NCBI RefSeq assembly: GCF_008728835.1
Contig: NZ_CP042582.1
Span: forward strand, 1 to 64,000
DNA from: Hypericibacter adhaerens
GTDB lineage: Bacteria; Pseudomonadota; Alphaproteobacteria; Dongiales; Dongiaceae
Reading direction: 5' to 3'
DNA length: 64,000 nucleotides
The notes under the pieces were generated by a model. It made no database searches. It was not told the DNA's origin and was given only the letters and a program-made list of their open reading frames with translations. Within the stretch, counting starts at the first letter, position 1; each line of letters starts with the position of its first letter. Both the position numbers and the translations under genes were made by a program. Below are positions 13,504-22,568 of this stretch, piece by piece.

Positions 13504-13644
13504 TGCGGCACCAATCCGCGAGACATCCGCGCCAACGGCTTATTCATTGATGAGCCAGCTAAAAGGCGATGCGCCACGGAGTACCGTCGGCGCTCTGCGT
13601 TCGCTCATCTCGCGGTTGCGAACAAGGTCGGCGGGCGGATTTCC

Positions 13645-13674
13645 TTGAAGCCGATTTCATCGCTTGCCTACAAT
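13645..13674 (+). promoter_or_regulatory. candidate sigma-70 promoter for the sugar ABC operon
   Basis: TTGAAG (13645-13650) and TACAAT (13669-13674) are separated by 18 bases. The latter lies 33 bases before the ATG of the binding-protein gene, which has a strong GGGGAGGA ribosome-binding site. The spacing and position are good for a housekeeping promoter. Confidence 0.6.
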
Positions 13675-13706
13675 CGGCGCAAACGAGAAACGCGGGGAGG
13701 AAAAAC

Positions 13707-14732
13707 ATGCTGCGTCTGACCAGGCTTGCGCTTCTATCCGTCGCTGTATTGGCGATCTCGGCGGTTTCCGCCGGCGCCGACACGTTCAAGATCGGTCTTT
13801 CGAATGGCTGGGTCGGCTCCGAATGGCGCACCCAGATGATCGAGGAAGCCCAAGCCGCCGCCGCGGCGTGGAAGGCGAAGGGCCAGAACGTCGAAGTCGT
13901 GGTTCAGAGCGCCAATGTCGACGTGCCCGGGCAGATCGCCCAGGTCCGTAACTTCATCAATGAAGGCGTCAACGCTATCATCATCAACCCGAACAGCCCG
14001 ACGGCGTTCGACCCGGTTTTCGCGCAGGCCAAGGAAGCCGGCATCCTCGTCATCGCGACCGACGCCGAAGTCTCGTCGCCGGACGCGATCTATGTCGGGA
14101 TCGACCAGAAGGCATGGGCCGAAGCCAGTGCCAAATGGCTCGCCGAGACGCTGGGCGGCAAGGGCAATGTGGTGGCGATCGACGGCGTGGCCGGCCATCC
14201 GGCGAACGAAATGCGCGTCGCCGGCTACCGGGAGATCTTCAGCCAGTATCCGGGCATCAAGATCCTGAACGAGGTGAATGCCAACTGGGACCAGGCGCAG
14301 GGCCAGCAGGCGATGCAGAACCTGCTCGCCACCTATCCCGACATCAACGGCGTGTGGGTGCAGGACGGCATGGCGGCGGGCGCGTGGAAGTCGATCATGG
14401 ATGCCGGAAAGACCGGAACCATCGCCGCGACGGGAGAGATCCGCAAGGACTTCATCGACCTCTGGAACAAGGAGAAGCTGAACTCCGGCGCTTCGGTCAA
14501 CCCGCCGGGCGTCATGGCCTCGGCCTTGAATATCGCGGTCCTGATGCTGATGGGCAAGGAGCTCAAGCAGCCCGCGACCGCGGGCCAGTACAAGAACGCC
14601 CTTTATCTGCCAATCCCCTTCATCGACAGCAAGAACCTTGCCCAGGTGACCTCGGCCCTGGAAGGCAAGCCCGGCTACTACTCCTACACCAGCCAGCTTT
14701 CGATCGAGGACGCGGAGGCGCTCTTCAAATAA
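13707..14732 (+). CDS. sugar ABC transporter substrate-binding protein
   Basis: This is a periplasmic sugar-binding protein of the ribose/Peripla_BP_4 type, 341 aa. A signal peptide is visible at residues 1-22 (LTRLALLSVAVLAISAVSAGA, then D). The start is fixed by the GGGGAGGA site at 13694-13701; the frame is open further upstream but that part looks non-coding. Mature motifs include DTFKIGLSNGWVGSEWR and NEGVNAIIINPNSPTAF. It heads an operon with a double ATPase, two permeases and an oxidoreductase. Confidence 0.94.
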   Translation: MLRLTRLALLSVAVLAISAVSAGADTFKIGLSNGWVGSEWRTQMIEEAQAAAAAWKAKGQNVEVVVQSANVDVPGQIAQVRNFINEGVNAIIINPNSPTAFDPVFAQAKEAGILVIATDAEVSSPDAIYVGIDQKAWAEASAKWLAETLGGKGNVVAIDGVAGHPANEMRVAGYREIFSQYPGIKILNEVNANWDQAQGQQAMQNLLATYPDINGVWVQDGMAAGAWKSIMDAGKTGTIAATGEIRKDFIDLWNKEKLNSGASVNPPGVMASALNIAVLMLMGKELKQPATAGQYKNALYLPIPFIDSKNLAQVTSALEGKPGYYSYTSQLSIEDAEALFK

Positions 14733-14797
14733 CGACCTCCCAGCCGCGAGCGCGGTCTTGGCACCGCGCTCCTTGTTCCGTCGATCCGGGAGGTGCG

Positions 14798-16297
14798 ATG
14801 TCCAAGCTGAAGCTCGGCGGCGTGAGCAAGACTTACGGCGCCACCGTGGCGCTCCGTCGCGGCGATCTCGAGGTCGAGGCGGGCGAGGTCCATGTTCTGA
14901 TCGGCTCGAACGGCTCGGGCAAGAGCACGCTCTGCAAGATCGTCGCCGGCAGCGTTCGTCCCGATTCCGGCGAGGTGCTGCTCGACGAGAAGCCCGTCGA
15001 TATTTCTGGGCCCGGGGCGGCGCGGGCGCTGGGAATCGGCATCTTCTACCAGGAGCTCAGCCTCGCCGCCCATCGCACGGTCGAGGAAAACATCTGCCTG
15101 CCCGACCTGCCGAGGAAAGCCGGCTTCTTTGTCGATCGCGAGGCGCTGTCGCGGAAGGCCGCGCGCTATATCGCCATGTTCGAAGGAGTGGCCGGCGAGG
15201 GCTTTGCGGCCGAGGCGACCATGGAGAACCTTCGCCCCGACCAGCGCCAGCTCGTCGAGATCATGAAGGCGCTCGCCAGCGAAGCGCCCATCCTCATCCT
15301 CGACGAGCCGACCTCCGCCCTCGATCGATCGCAAGTCGACCGCTTCTTCGAGATTCTGCGCCGGCTCAAGGGCGAAGGCCGCGCCATCATCTTCATCTCG
15401 CACCGCATGGACGAGATTTTCGCCATCGGCGACCGGGTGACGGTGATTCGCGACGGCCTCACCGTCGGCACCTCGCGCATTCCCGACACCAATCCCGCCG
15501 CCGTCATCCGGCTGATGGTGGGCGAGCAGGAGGCGCTCGTCGCGCCCGCCCCCGCCGCCGCGGGCGCGGGCGTCGGCGCCCCCGTGCTTTCGGTGCGCGA
15601 GCTGGCGGGCCCGGGCTTCTCCCAGGTCGCGTTCGAGGTCGGCCGGGGCGAGATTCTGGGTTTCGGCGGGCTGCATGGGCAGGGCCAGTCGGCTGTCCTG
15701 CGCGCCCTCTTCGGGGCCTTGCCGCGCATCTCGGGCGACATCGCGCTCGGGGGCGAACGGTTCGCGCCCAGGGCGCCCCGCGATGCGATCCGCCGCGGTG
15801 TCGCCTATGTCTCCGGTGATCGCCGGCGGGATGGCGTCATCCAGGGCCGCCCCATCATCGAGAACCTCATGCCGGTTCATTTTCTGCGCGGCAGGCAGCT
15901 CATCGCCCGACCCGCAGACCTGCAGGCCAAGGCGAAGCCGGCGGTCGAAGCCCTGCATACCAAGCTCGCCCGCCTCGGCGATCCCATCGGCGCGTTGTCG
16001 GGCGGAAACCAGCAGAAGATCGTCATCGCGCGCTGGCTGATCGACCGGCCGGACGTGCTTCTTCTCGACGATCCGACCAAGGGCATCGACCTGTCGGCCA
16101 AGGCCGATCTCTTCGCCTTGATTCGAAAGCTCGCGGCCGAAGGACTCGGCATCGTCCTCTATTCGTCGGAAGATGCCGAGCTCCTCGCCAATGCCGACCG
16201 TATCCTGGTCTTCAATGGCGGGCGGGTGACTCGCGAGCTGACCGGCCCGGAGCGCACGCGCTACAACCTCTATCAAGCCGCATACGAGGCTGCATGA
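14798..16297 (+). CDS. sugar ABC transporter ATP-binding protein (two-domain, RbsA/MglA type)
   Basis: This 499-aa protein has two fused nucleotide-binding domains. The first has Walker A GSNGSGKST near residue 40 and Walker [13 protein letters not shown] near 166. The second has a degenerate Walker A (GGLHGQGQS), the signature LSGGNQQK near 402 and LLLDDPTKGID. This asymmetry is usual in RbsA-like proteins, where one site is weak. The start is the ATG at 14798 preceded by GGGAGG. Its stop overlaps the first permease ATG. Confidence 0.95.
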   Translation: MSKLKLGGVSKTYGATVALRRGDLEVEAGEVHVLIGSNGSGKSTLCKIVAGSVRPDSGEVLLDEKPVDISGPGAARALGIGIFYQELSLAAHRTVEENICLPDLPRKAGFFVDREALSRKAARYIAMFEGVAGEGFAAEATMENLRPDQRQLVEIMKALASEAPILILDEPTSALDRSQVDRFFEILRRLKGEGRAIIFISHRMDEIFAIGDRVTVIRDGLTVGTSRIPDTNPAAVIRLMVGEQEALVAPAPAAAGAGVGAPVLSVRELAGPGFSQVAFEVGRGEILGFGGLHGQGQSAVLRALFGALPRISGDIALGGERFAPRAPRDAIRRGVAYVSGDRRRDGVIQGRPIIENLMPVHFLRGRQLIARPADLQAKAKPAVEALHTKLARLGDPIGALSGGNQQKIVIARWLIDRPDVLLLDDPTKGIDLSAKADLFALIRKLAAEGLGIVLYSSEDAELLANADRILVFNGGRVTRELTGPERTRYNLYQAAYEAA

Positions 16298-17286
16298 TGG
16301 CTGCGGTCGCGGCGGCGCCGTCCCGCGGGATCGATCGCGTGAGGCGCGCCTTCCAGCGCTTTCCGTTCCTGCCGGCGCTCATCATCCTCGTCGCCCTGCT
16401 TCTCCTGAACGGCCTCTATCAGCCGCGCAGCGTTAGTTTCATCGGCATCACGGGGCTGGTGAAAACCTATCTCGCCCTCATGCTGCTGTCGGTCGCGCAG
16501 ACCTATGTGGTCTATGCGGGCGACATCGATCTATCGGCCGGCGCGATCGTCTCGCTGGTGAACGTCGTCATCGTCGTTCTCATGGAGCAGTGGGGCGGCG
16601 GCGGATTTGCGGTGCTGGGAGCGATCGGCATCGGGCTTTGCGTCGGGCTGGGTTGCGGCATCGTCAACGGCATCGCCGTCGCGGCCCTCCGGCTGCAGGC
16701 GATCGTCGCCACCTTCGCGACATCGATCTTCTTTGCCGGATTGGCGCTTTATGTGCTCCCGGTCGCCGGCGATCCCGCCCCGGCCGCGTTCTGGCGCACC
16801 TATGGCGGAAAATTCTTCGGGATACCGTTCGTGTTCTACGCAGCGGTCCTGCTGGCCCTTGTGCTTTACGGGCTGGCACGGATGCGTCTGTCGACGCAGC
16901 TGCTCGCCGTCGGCGACGATCCGCAGGCGGCCTTTCAGAGCGGCCTGCCGGTGACCGCCATCCGCATCAAGGGCTACGCGCTCTGCGGATTGTTCGCAGG
17001 CCTCGCGGCCCTCTGCGTGACCGGCGACACGGCGAGCGGCGACCCGCTCGTCGGCGGCAAGATGACATTGTTCTCCATCGCGGCCGTGGTGCTCGGCGGC
17101 AGCGCGCTGTCGGGCGGTTTCGGGGCGGTCACGGGATCGGTCCTGGGCGCGCTGATCATCGGCCTGATCAATTCGCTGGTCTATTTCGTCGGCACGCCGT
17201 CGGAATGGCAGAATCTCGTGCAGGGCCTGGCCATCCTGATCGCCCTGATGGCCGGCGTCGTCGTCGGGCGGAAGGCGCGGGCATGA
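16294..17286 (+). CDS. sugar ABC transporter permease 1
   Basis: This is an RbsC-like inner-membrane permease of 330 aa. About nine hydrophobic segments and the conserved loop VVYAGDIDLSAGAIVSLVNV (near residue 70) are typical of the ribose/xylose/galactose branch. The ATG overlaps the stop of the ATPase gene, and its own stop overlaps the next permease start, giving strict operon coupling. Confidence 0.94.
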   Translation: MMAAVAAAPSRGIDRVRRAFQRFPFLPALIILVALLLLNGLYQPRSVSFIGITGLVKTYLALMLLSVAQTYVVYAGDIDLSAGAIVSLVNVVIVVLMEQWGGGGFAVLGAIGIGLCVGLGCGIVNGIAVAALRLQAIVATFATSIFFAGLALYVLPVAGDPAPAAFWRTYGGKFFGIPFVFYAAVLLALVLYGLARMRLSTQLLAVGDDPQAAFQSGLPVTAIRIKGYALCGLFAGLAALCVTGDTASGDPLVGGKMTLFSIAAVVLGGSALSGGFGAVTGSVLGALIIGLINSLVYFVGTPSEWQNLVQGLAILIALMAGVVVGRKARA

Positions 17287-18239
17287 CGGCGCCCCTGGAT
17301 CTCGCGAGGCAGCCGTTCCTGGTCGCATCGGCGCTGATCGTGGCGCTCCTCGCCGTCGGCGAGGCGATCTCCCCGGGCTTCGCCGCACCGCAGCAGATCC
17401 TGCGGCTGCTCATCGTGGCGGCCCTCCTCGGCATCGTGGCCGCGGGTCAGAACCTGGTCATCCTCGGCGGGCGCGAAGGCATCGATCTCTCGGTCGGCGG
17501 CGTCGTATCGCTGTCCGCGATCGTCGCCGGCAATCTGATGAACGGCGCCGATGCGGGCATCCCCCTGGCCGTGGTCGCTTGCCTGGCGACGGGCGCGCTG
17601 TTCGGGATCGCCAACGGGCTCGGCGTGACGCTGCTGCGGATTCCGCCTTTGGTGATGACGCTCGGCATGCTGGGCGTTCTGCAGGGCCTGCTGGTCGTGG
17701 TCCGGCAAGGCATCCCGTCGGGGCGCGCCGCACCGGCGCTGTCGGAGTTCGTCACACGGTCCCTTCTTCTCGGTGTCCCGGGGATCATCTGGCTCTGGCT
17801 GCTGATCGGTATCGTCATGGTGCTGCTTCTGACCCGCACGGTCTTCGGTCATCGCATCTATGCGATCGGCTCCAACGAGCGGGCGGCCTATATGACGGGC
17901 GTGCCCGTCAAGCGCGTCCGGATCGCGCTTTTCACGCTGTCGGGCATGTTCTCGGCCATCGCCGGCGTCTGCCTGCTGGGATATTCGGGTTCCTCCTTCG
18001 CCAATGTCGGCGAGCTCTATATCCTCCCCTCCATCATCGCGGTGGTCCTCGGCGGAACGCCCTTGTCCGGCGGCAAAGGCGGCTATCCCGGCACCATGGC
18101 CGGTGCCTTGCTGCTCGTCATCCTGCAGAGCATCCTGACGACCGTGAACATTGCCGAATCCGGCCGCCAGATGGTGTTCGGCGCGGCGCTCCTGGTGCTG
18201 ATGCTCTTCTATGGACGCGGGAGGGCGATGCGCGCGTGA
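17283..18239 (+). CDS. sugar ABC transporter permease 2
   Basis: This is a second RbsC-like permease, 318 aa, starting at the ATG that overlaps the previous stop (ATGA). The matching signature loop reads NLVILGGREGIDLSVGGVVS near residue 60, and LGGTPLSGGKGGYPGT lies near 257. Having two different permeases implies a heterodimeric channel, as in a subset of carbohydrate importers. The adjacent oxidoreductase gene suggests the sugar or polyol is oxidised after uptake. Confidence 0.94.
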   Translation: MTAPLDLARQPFLVASALIVALLAVGEAISPGFAAPQQILRLLIVAALLGIVAAGQNLVILGGREGIDLSVGGVVSLSAIVAGNLMNGADAGIPLAVVACLATGALFGIANGLGVTLLRIPPLVMTLGMLGVLQGLLVVVRQGIPSGRAAPALSEFVTRSLLLGVPGIIWLWLLIGIVMVLLLTRTVFGHRIYAIGSNERAAYMTGVPVKRVRIALFTLSGMFSAIAGVCLLGYSGSSFANVGELYILPSIIAVVLGGTPLSGGKGGYPGTMAGALLLVILQSILTTVNIAESGRQMVFGAALLVLMLFYGRGRAMRA

Positions 18240-18351
18240 GCGGCAGGCCGATGGCGCATGAACGCCCACAAACCCGGGATGGACGGGCGGCGGGTCGGGT
18301 GAACGAGGGCGTCGTCCATGGTCTCGTGGTTTCGAGAACGGAGGTTTCAGC

Positions 18352-19602
18352 ATGACGGATTTTCCGAAGGACAAGCTGCGCGTCGGCTTCGTCGGCAGCG
18401 GCTTCATCGCCCATTTCCACCTGAGGGCCATGCTGGGCGTGCGCCATGTCGAGGTGACCGGCGTCCACAGCCGCAAGCCGGAGAACCGCGCGCGCGTCGT
18501 CGCGGCGGCAGCCGAGCTGGGGCTTGGGCGCTGCCGCGCCCATGACAGCCTCGAATCGCTGTTCCGGGCGGAGGATGTCGACGCGATCTGGATCCTGTCG
18601 CCCAACGATACGCGGCTCGCCGTGATGCGCCGGCTCCATGCCGAGGTCAAGGCCGGGCGGTCGAAGGCATTCGCGGTGGCCTGCGAGAAGCCGCTTGCGC
18701 GCACGGTGGCGGAGGCCCGCGAGATGCTGCATCTCGCGGAGGATGCCGGCCTGAACCATGGCTATCTGGAGAACCAGGTGTTCGCGACGCCGGTGCAGCG
18801 CGGCAAGGAGATCATCTGGCGACGCGCCGCCTTGGCCACCGGCCGCCCCTATCTGGCGCGGGCGGCGGAAGAACATTCCGGCCCCCACGAGCCCTGGTTC
18901 TGGCAGGGCGACAAGCAGGGCGGTGGCGTGCTTTCCGACATGATGTGCCACAGCGTCGAGGTCGCACGCCATCTCTTGACGGAACCCGGCGCGCCGCGCG
19001 GATCGCTGAAGGTCAGATCCGTCAACGGCACCGTCGCCAATCTCAAATGGACCCGGCCGCATTATGCGGATCAGCTCCGGGAGCGTTTCGGTGCCGAGGT
19101 GGATTACCGCAACCGTCCGGCAGAGGATTTCGCGAGGGCCAACATCTCGCTCGAGGATGGCGACGGCAATCCGTTGATGATCGAGGCGACCACCTCCTGG
19201 GCCTATGTCGGCGCCGGCCTGCGCATCCAGCTCGAGCTGCTGGGCCCTGAATATGCGATGGAGTTCAACTCGCTGGGGACGGGCCTGAAGATCTTCATGT
19301 CGCGTGCCGTGACCGGCCGGCAGGGCGAGGATCTGGTCGAGAAGCAGAACGCCGAACAGGGCCTGATGCCGGTGCTGGAAGACGAGACCGGCGTCTATGG
19401 CTATACCGACGAGAACCGTCACATGGTCGAGTGCTTCCGCAAGGGGAAGACGCCGCTCGAGACCTTCCATGACGGGCTGGCCGTGGTCGAGCTGCTCATG
19501 GGGCTCTACAAGTCGGCCGAGACAGGTCGGACGGTCACTTTCCCCGACCCGGAGCTGGAGACCTACATACCCGTGGTGGCACGGCCGTCGATCCGGCCCT
19601 GA
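18352..19602 (+). CDS. Gfo/Idh/MocA-family oxidoreductase
   Basis: This is an NAD(P)-dependent sugar or inositol-type dehydrogenase, 416 aa. The Rossmann start is VGFVGSGFIAHFHLRAM with an HSRKPENRARV cofactor region. The catalytic-site motif CEKPLARTVAEA lies near residue 105, and a C-terminal alpha/beta domain follows. A GGAGG site lies 8 bases before the ATG. It follows the sugar importer by 112 bases on the same strand, so it is probably the first catabolic enzyme for the transported sugar. The substrate is not determinable. Confidence 0.9.
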   Translation: MTDFPKDKLRVGFVGSGFIAHFHLRAMLGVRHVEVTGVHSRKPENRARVVAAAAELGLGRCRAHDSLESLFRAEDVDAIWILSPNDTRLAVMRRLHAEVKAGRSKAFAVACEKPLARTVAEAREMLHLAEDAGLNHGYLENQVFATPVQRGKEIIWRRAALATGRPYLARAAEEHSGPHEPWFWQGDKQGGGVLSDMMCHSVEVARHLLTEPGAPRGSLKVRSVNGTVANLKWTRPHYADQLRERFGAEVDYRNRPAEDFARANISLEDGDGNPLMIEATTSWAYVGAGLRIQLELLGPEYAMEFNSLGTGLKIFMSRAVTGRQGEDLVEKQNAEQGLMPVLEDETGVYGYTDENRHMVECFRKGKTPLETFHDGLAVVELLMGLYKSAETGRTVTFPDPELETYIPVVARPSIRP

Positions 19603-19638
19603 ACGCGCGAGAGCTGGAAAGGCCGAGGCCCGGGACCG

Positions 19639-20163
19639 TCACGGGAGGCCGAGCGGCTTCTCCATCCGGAAGTTCGTGAAGCCCTGGCCGCGCACGGTGA
19701 TCGTCTGCTGCCGGATCAGCATGAAGCCGCGCCGCTCGAAGAAGGGCCGGGCGGTGAGGCTCGCATGGGTATAGAGGTTGTCGATCCCCTGCTCGTGCGC
19801 GGCCTGCTCGACCTGCGCCAGGAGCGCCGTGGCGATGCCGCGGCCCTGATGGTCAGGATGCACATACATCATGTCGAGATGGCCGTCAGGCTCGAGGTCG
19901 CTGAAGCCGACCGGCCGGCCGCCGAGCGCCGCCACCCAGGCCGGCCGGCGCTCATAGCGCGCGATCCAGGGATCGCGGTCGATCTGGTCGGGTGCCCAGG
20001 CCAGGAGCTGGGCCGGCGTGTAGTCGCGGCCCGCCACGCGCCGGACGGCGGCGCGGAAGAGCTCGATCAGCGCGTCGATGTCGTCCGGCCGGACAGGCCG
20101 GATCGTGCCGCTTCCGGAGAAGGGCGTGGCGACAGGGAATGGCTCGTCCGGGGTCCTGCGCAT
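19639..20163 (-). CDS. GNAT-family N-acetyltransferase
   Basis: This is a 174-aa acetyltransferase with the acetyl-CoA motif V-H-P-D-H-Q-G-R-G-I-A near residues 106-116 (DMMYVHPDHQGRGIATALLAQVE) and the late FFERRGF motif. Its similarity to YafP/ElaA-like small GNATs is general only. It is convergent with the oxidoreductase gene and shares its strand with the TPR-glycosyltransferase gene. The acceptor is unknown. Confidence 0.85.
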   Translation of the reverse strand: MRRTPDEPFPVATPFSGSGTIRPVRPDDIDALIELFRAAVRRVAGRDYTPAQLLAWAPDQIDRDPWIARYERRPAWVAALGGRPVGFSDLEPDGHLDMMYVHPDHQGRGIATALLAQVEQAAHEQGIDNLYTHASLTARPFFERRGFMLIRQQTITVRGQGFTNFRMEKPLGLP

Positions 20164-20336
20164 CGGTCTAACAATCCGCTCTCTAGCCTTGGCTTTCCTT
20201 TCGCGCCGGCCGGCAGCCTTGGCGGGCCGGCGAGATTCCCGATCCTATTAGCCTCGATTGCCCGTGCTGCCCAATGTCCAGTTTTTCATCTGCCCCCGAA
20301 GGGCGGTCAAGCGCGCCAGGGCCGCCTTACGCCTTC

Positions 20337-22568
20337 TCAATCCCGTCCTTCGACCTGCTCGAAGATGAACCGCTCGAGGTCGGCGATCGGCGCGGGATCG
20401 TCGTAGATGGCGGGCCGGCGCCGCTCGATCTCCTGGCGCAGATGGCGACGGTGCTCCGGATTCCGGCCCAGCGCCACGGCCAGGTCGACATACTCGTCCG
20501 CGCTGCCGGCGATCGTCTCCTCCATCCCCATCATGGAGAGCAGCGCGAAGGAGTGGCGTCCTCGCATCTCGGGGCCGGGCCAGGTCACGATCGGAAGGCC
20601 GCAGGCGGTCGCCTCGTGGGCGGTGTTGTTGCCGGACCAGAGCACGGTGTCGAGAAAGACGTCGCAATCGAGATTGAGGCGGAAGAAGCCCGCGGGCTTG
20701 AGATAGCCGTGGAACCGCAAGTGGTTCTCGGCATCGAGCCCGAGCGCGGCGAAGGCCCGGGCGAGGCGGCCTTGGAGCCGCTCCACGCGGCCCGTGTTCT
20801 CGCCGAGAAAATGGAACTCGGCCGCCGGCAGCGCCGCCGCGATGCTGGCCAGCAATCCATCATGCTGCGGCAGATATTTGGAGAGATTCTGGGCACACAG
20901 GAACCGCACGCGCGAGGCATCCCGCTCGGCGGGCGGCGGCGGCGCGTTCTCGATCTGCCGGGCCAGCTTGGCCCAGCCATAGCGGGAGCCGCTGCCCGAC
21001 AGCCGCACCAGGGCCTCGCTGTAGTGACGCTCGCCGTCCGCCGGCTCCATCCGCGCGCTGCTGAGCGCATGGGTGAAGCTCGCCATGCCGGAGGTGATCG
21101 GGTGGCCCAGGGCGTTGGCCTGCACGGGCGCCAGCGGCAGTGCCGCCAGGAGCTGCAGCTCCAGCACCATGCCGTGATCGAGATAGATCAGGACGTCGAG
21201 CTGGTCCGCCGCGATCGTTGCCGCCAGCCGGGCGATATCCGTTTCCTGGCGCCAGTGATCGGCCGCTGCGCGGACCATATCGGTAAAGCCGGGATCCTCG
21301 CGGCGCGCCGGGTAATAGACGTACTTCTCGATCGCCGCGCTGCTGTCCGTGATCCAGCCCGACCAGATCTTCCAGATCGTATGCTCGTTGAGAAAGGCGG
21401 AGAGGAATCCGACGCGCGGCCGCCGTCCGCCCGCGCGCGGCCGTCCCGTCCGCCGCGGGCGTTCGGCCAGGTCGGGCCACCGCGCGGCCGCGACCCGCGT
21501 CAGCACGCCGCCATAGAGCTCCTGCTCGCTCCTGTTCTCGACGCCGCGGTAATGGAGATGGAAGTTCGTGACTTCCTGGACGGCCGTCACCGCCTCGTTG
21601 ATGCGTTCGGGGTTGTCGAGCCTGAGATCGGCAGCGGCGGCACCGATTGCCTCGCGCCAGTGCCGGCGCTCGATCGCCACATCGGATTCATGATCGAGCA
21701 CCGGCGCCAGCAGATTGGCCGCGATCCAGCGCGTCCGAAAGCTCGTCGGCCTCGACGCCACCGCGGCCTTGCCCAGCGCGGCAGCAGTCGAAATGTCGCC
21801 GCGCTTGGCGGCGATGCGCGCTGCCAGCAGCTCGGCTTCGCCCGAACCGCCGGGCCGCTTCGCCGCGGCCTGGGCGTCGGCGAAGGCCAGCTCCAGCTTG
21901 TCCTGCCGATGGCGCGCGCGGGCGCGCCAGAGCAGCAGCTCGGCGCTGTCTTCGCCGGCCTCGATGGCACGGGTGAAATCGCGTTCCGCCTCTTCGTGCT
22001 GCTCTTCGATCATCGCGGCCTGGCCCATCATGAAGATGGCCTTGCCGGCCAGGCGCGGTTCGATCCGCATCGCCTCCCGGGCCAGCCGGCGCGCTTCTTC
22101 CGCCTGGTTCTGCCGCACGCGCACGCGCGCCAGCCGGAGCATCGTGACGGCGCGGCCGGGCGCCTGCCGCAACACGGCCTCGTACTCGCGGGCGCCCTCG
22201 TCGAACTGCTCGAGGCAGCAGAGCGCGGTGCCGAGATCCTCGCGCTCGGCCAGCGCCCGCGGATCGATCGCGATCGCCCGCCGGAAGCTCGCCGCCGCGT
22301 CGGAAAAGGCGCCTTGTGCCGCCTGGATGCGCCCCAGATCGCCGAGGACGGTCGCGTTCTGCGGCGCCTGGCGCGCCGCGGATTGCAGCGCCGCTTCGCC
22401 CGCCGACAGCAATCCGCGCCTGAACAGGATCAGCCCCTTGAGATGCAGGGCTGCCGCGTCTTGCGGAGCCGCCCTGATCCGGGCCTCGACGATATCGAGC
22501 GCCTGCGCCACTTGTCCCGCCGCCAGCGCCCGGCGGGCCCCGCCCAGCGGGTCGTTGGACTTGATCAT
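20337..22568 (-). CDS. TPR protein with GT41 (SPINDLY/O-GlcNAc transferase-like) domain
   Basis: This 743-aa protein has TPR-like helical repeats in roughly the first 290 residues (ALHLKGLILFRRGLLSAGEAA, then VLGDLGRIQAAQGAFSDAAASF and others). A C-terminal GT41 glycosyltransferase domain follows, with FLCAQNLSKYLPQHDGLL, LDCDVFLDTVLWSGNNTAHE and the donor-site ATACGLPIVTWPG. Bacterial relatives glycosylate proteins such as flagellins or adhesins using nucleotide sugars. Its ATG overlaps the stop of a tandem GNAT gene, so the two are translated together. The acceptor protein is not visible in the window. Confidence 0.88.
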   Translation of the reverse strand: MIKSNDPLGGARRALAAGQVAQALDIVEARIRAAPQDAAALHLKGLILFRRGLLSAGEAALQSAARQAPQNATVLGDLGRIQAAQGAFSDAAASFRRAIAIDPRALAEREDLGTALCCLEQFDEGAREYEAVLRQAPGRAVTMLRLARVRVRQNQAEEARRLAREAMRIEPRLAGKAIFMMGQAAMIEEQHEEAERDFTRAIEAGEDSAELLLWRARARHRQDKLELAFADAQAAAKRPGGSGEAELLAARIAAKRGDISTAAALGKAAVASRPTSFRTRWIAANLLAPVLDHESDVAIERRHWREAIGAAAADLRLDNPERINEAVTAVQEVTNFHLHYRGVENRSEQELYGGVLTRVAAARWPDLAERPRRTGRPRAGGRRPRVGFLSAFLNEHTIWKIWSGWITDSSAAIEKYVYYPARREDPGFTDMVRAAADHWRQETDIARLAATIAADQLDVLIYLDHGMVLELQLLAALPLAPVQANALGHPITSGMASFTHALSSARMEPADGERHYSEALVRLSGSGSRYGWAKLARQIENAPPPPAERDASRVRFLCAQNLSKYLPQHDGLLASIAAALPAAEFHFLGENTGRVERLQGRLARAFAALGLDAENHLRFHGYLKPAGFFRLNLDCDVFLDTVLWSGNNTAHEATACGLPIVTWPGPEMRGRHSFALLSMMGMEETIAGSADEYVDLAVALGRNPEHRRHLRQEIERRRPAIYDDPAPIADLERFIFEQVEGRD

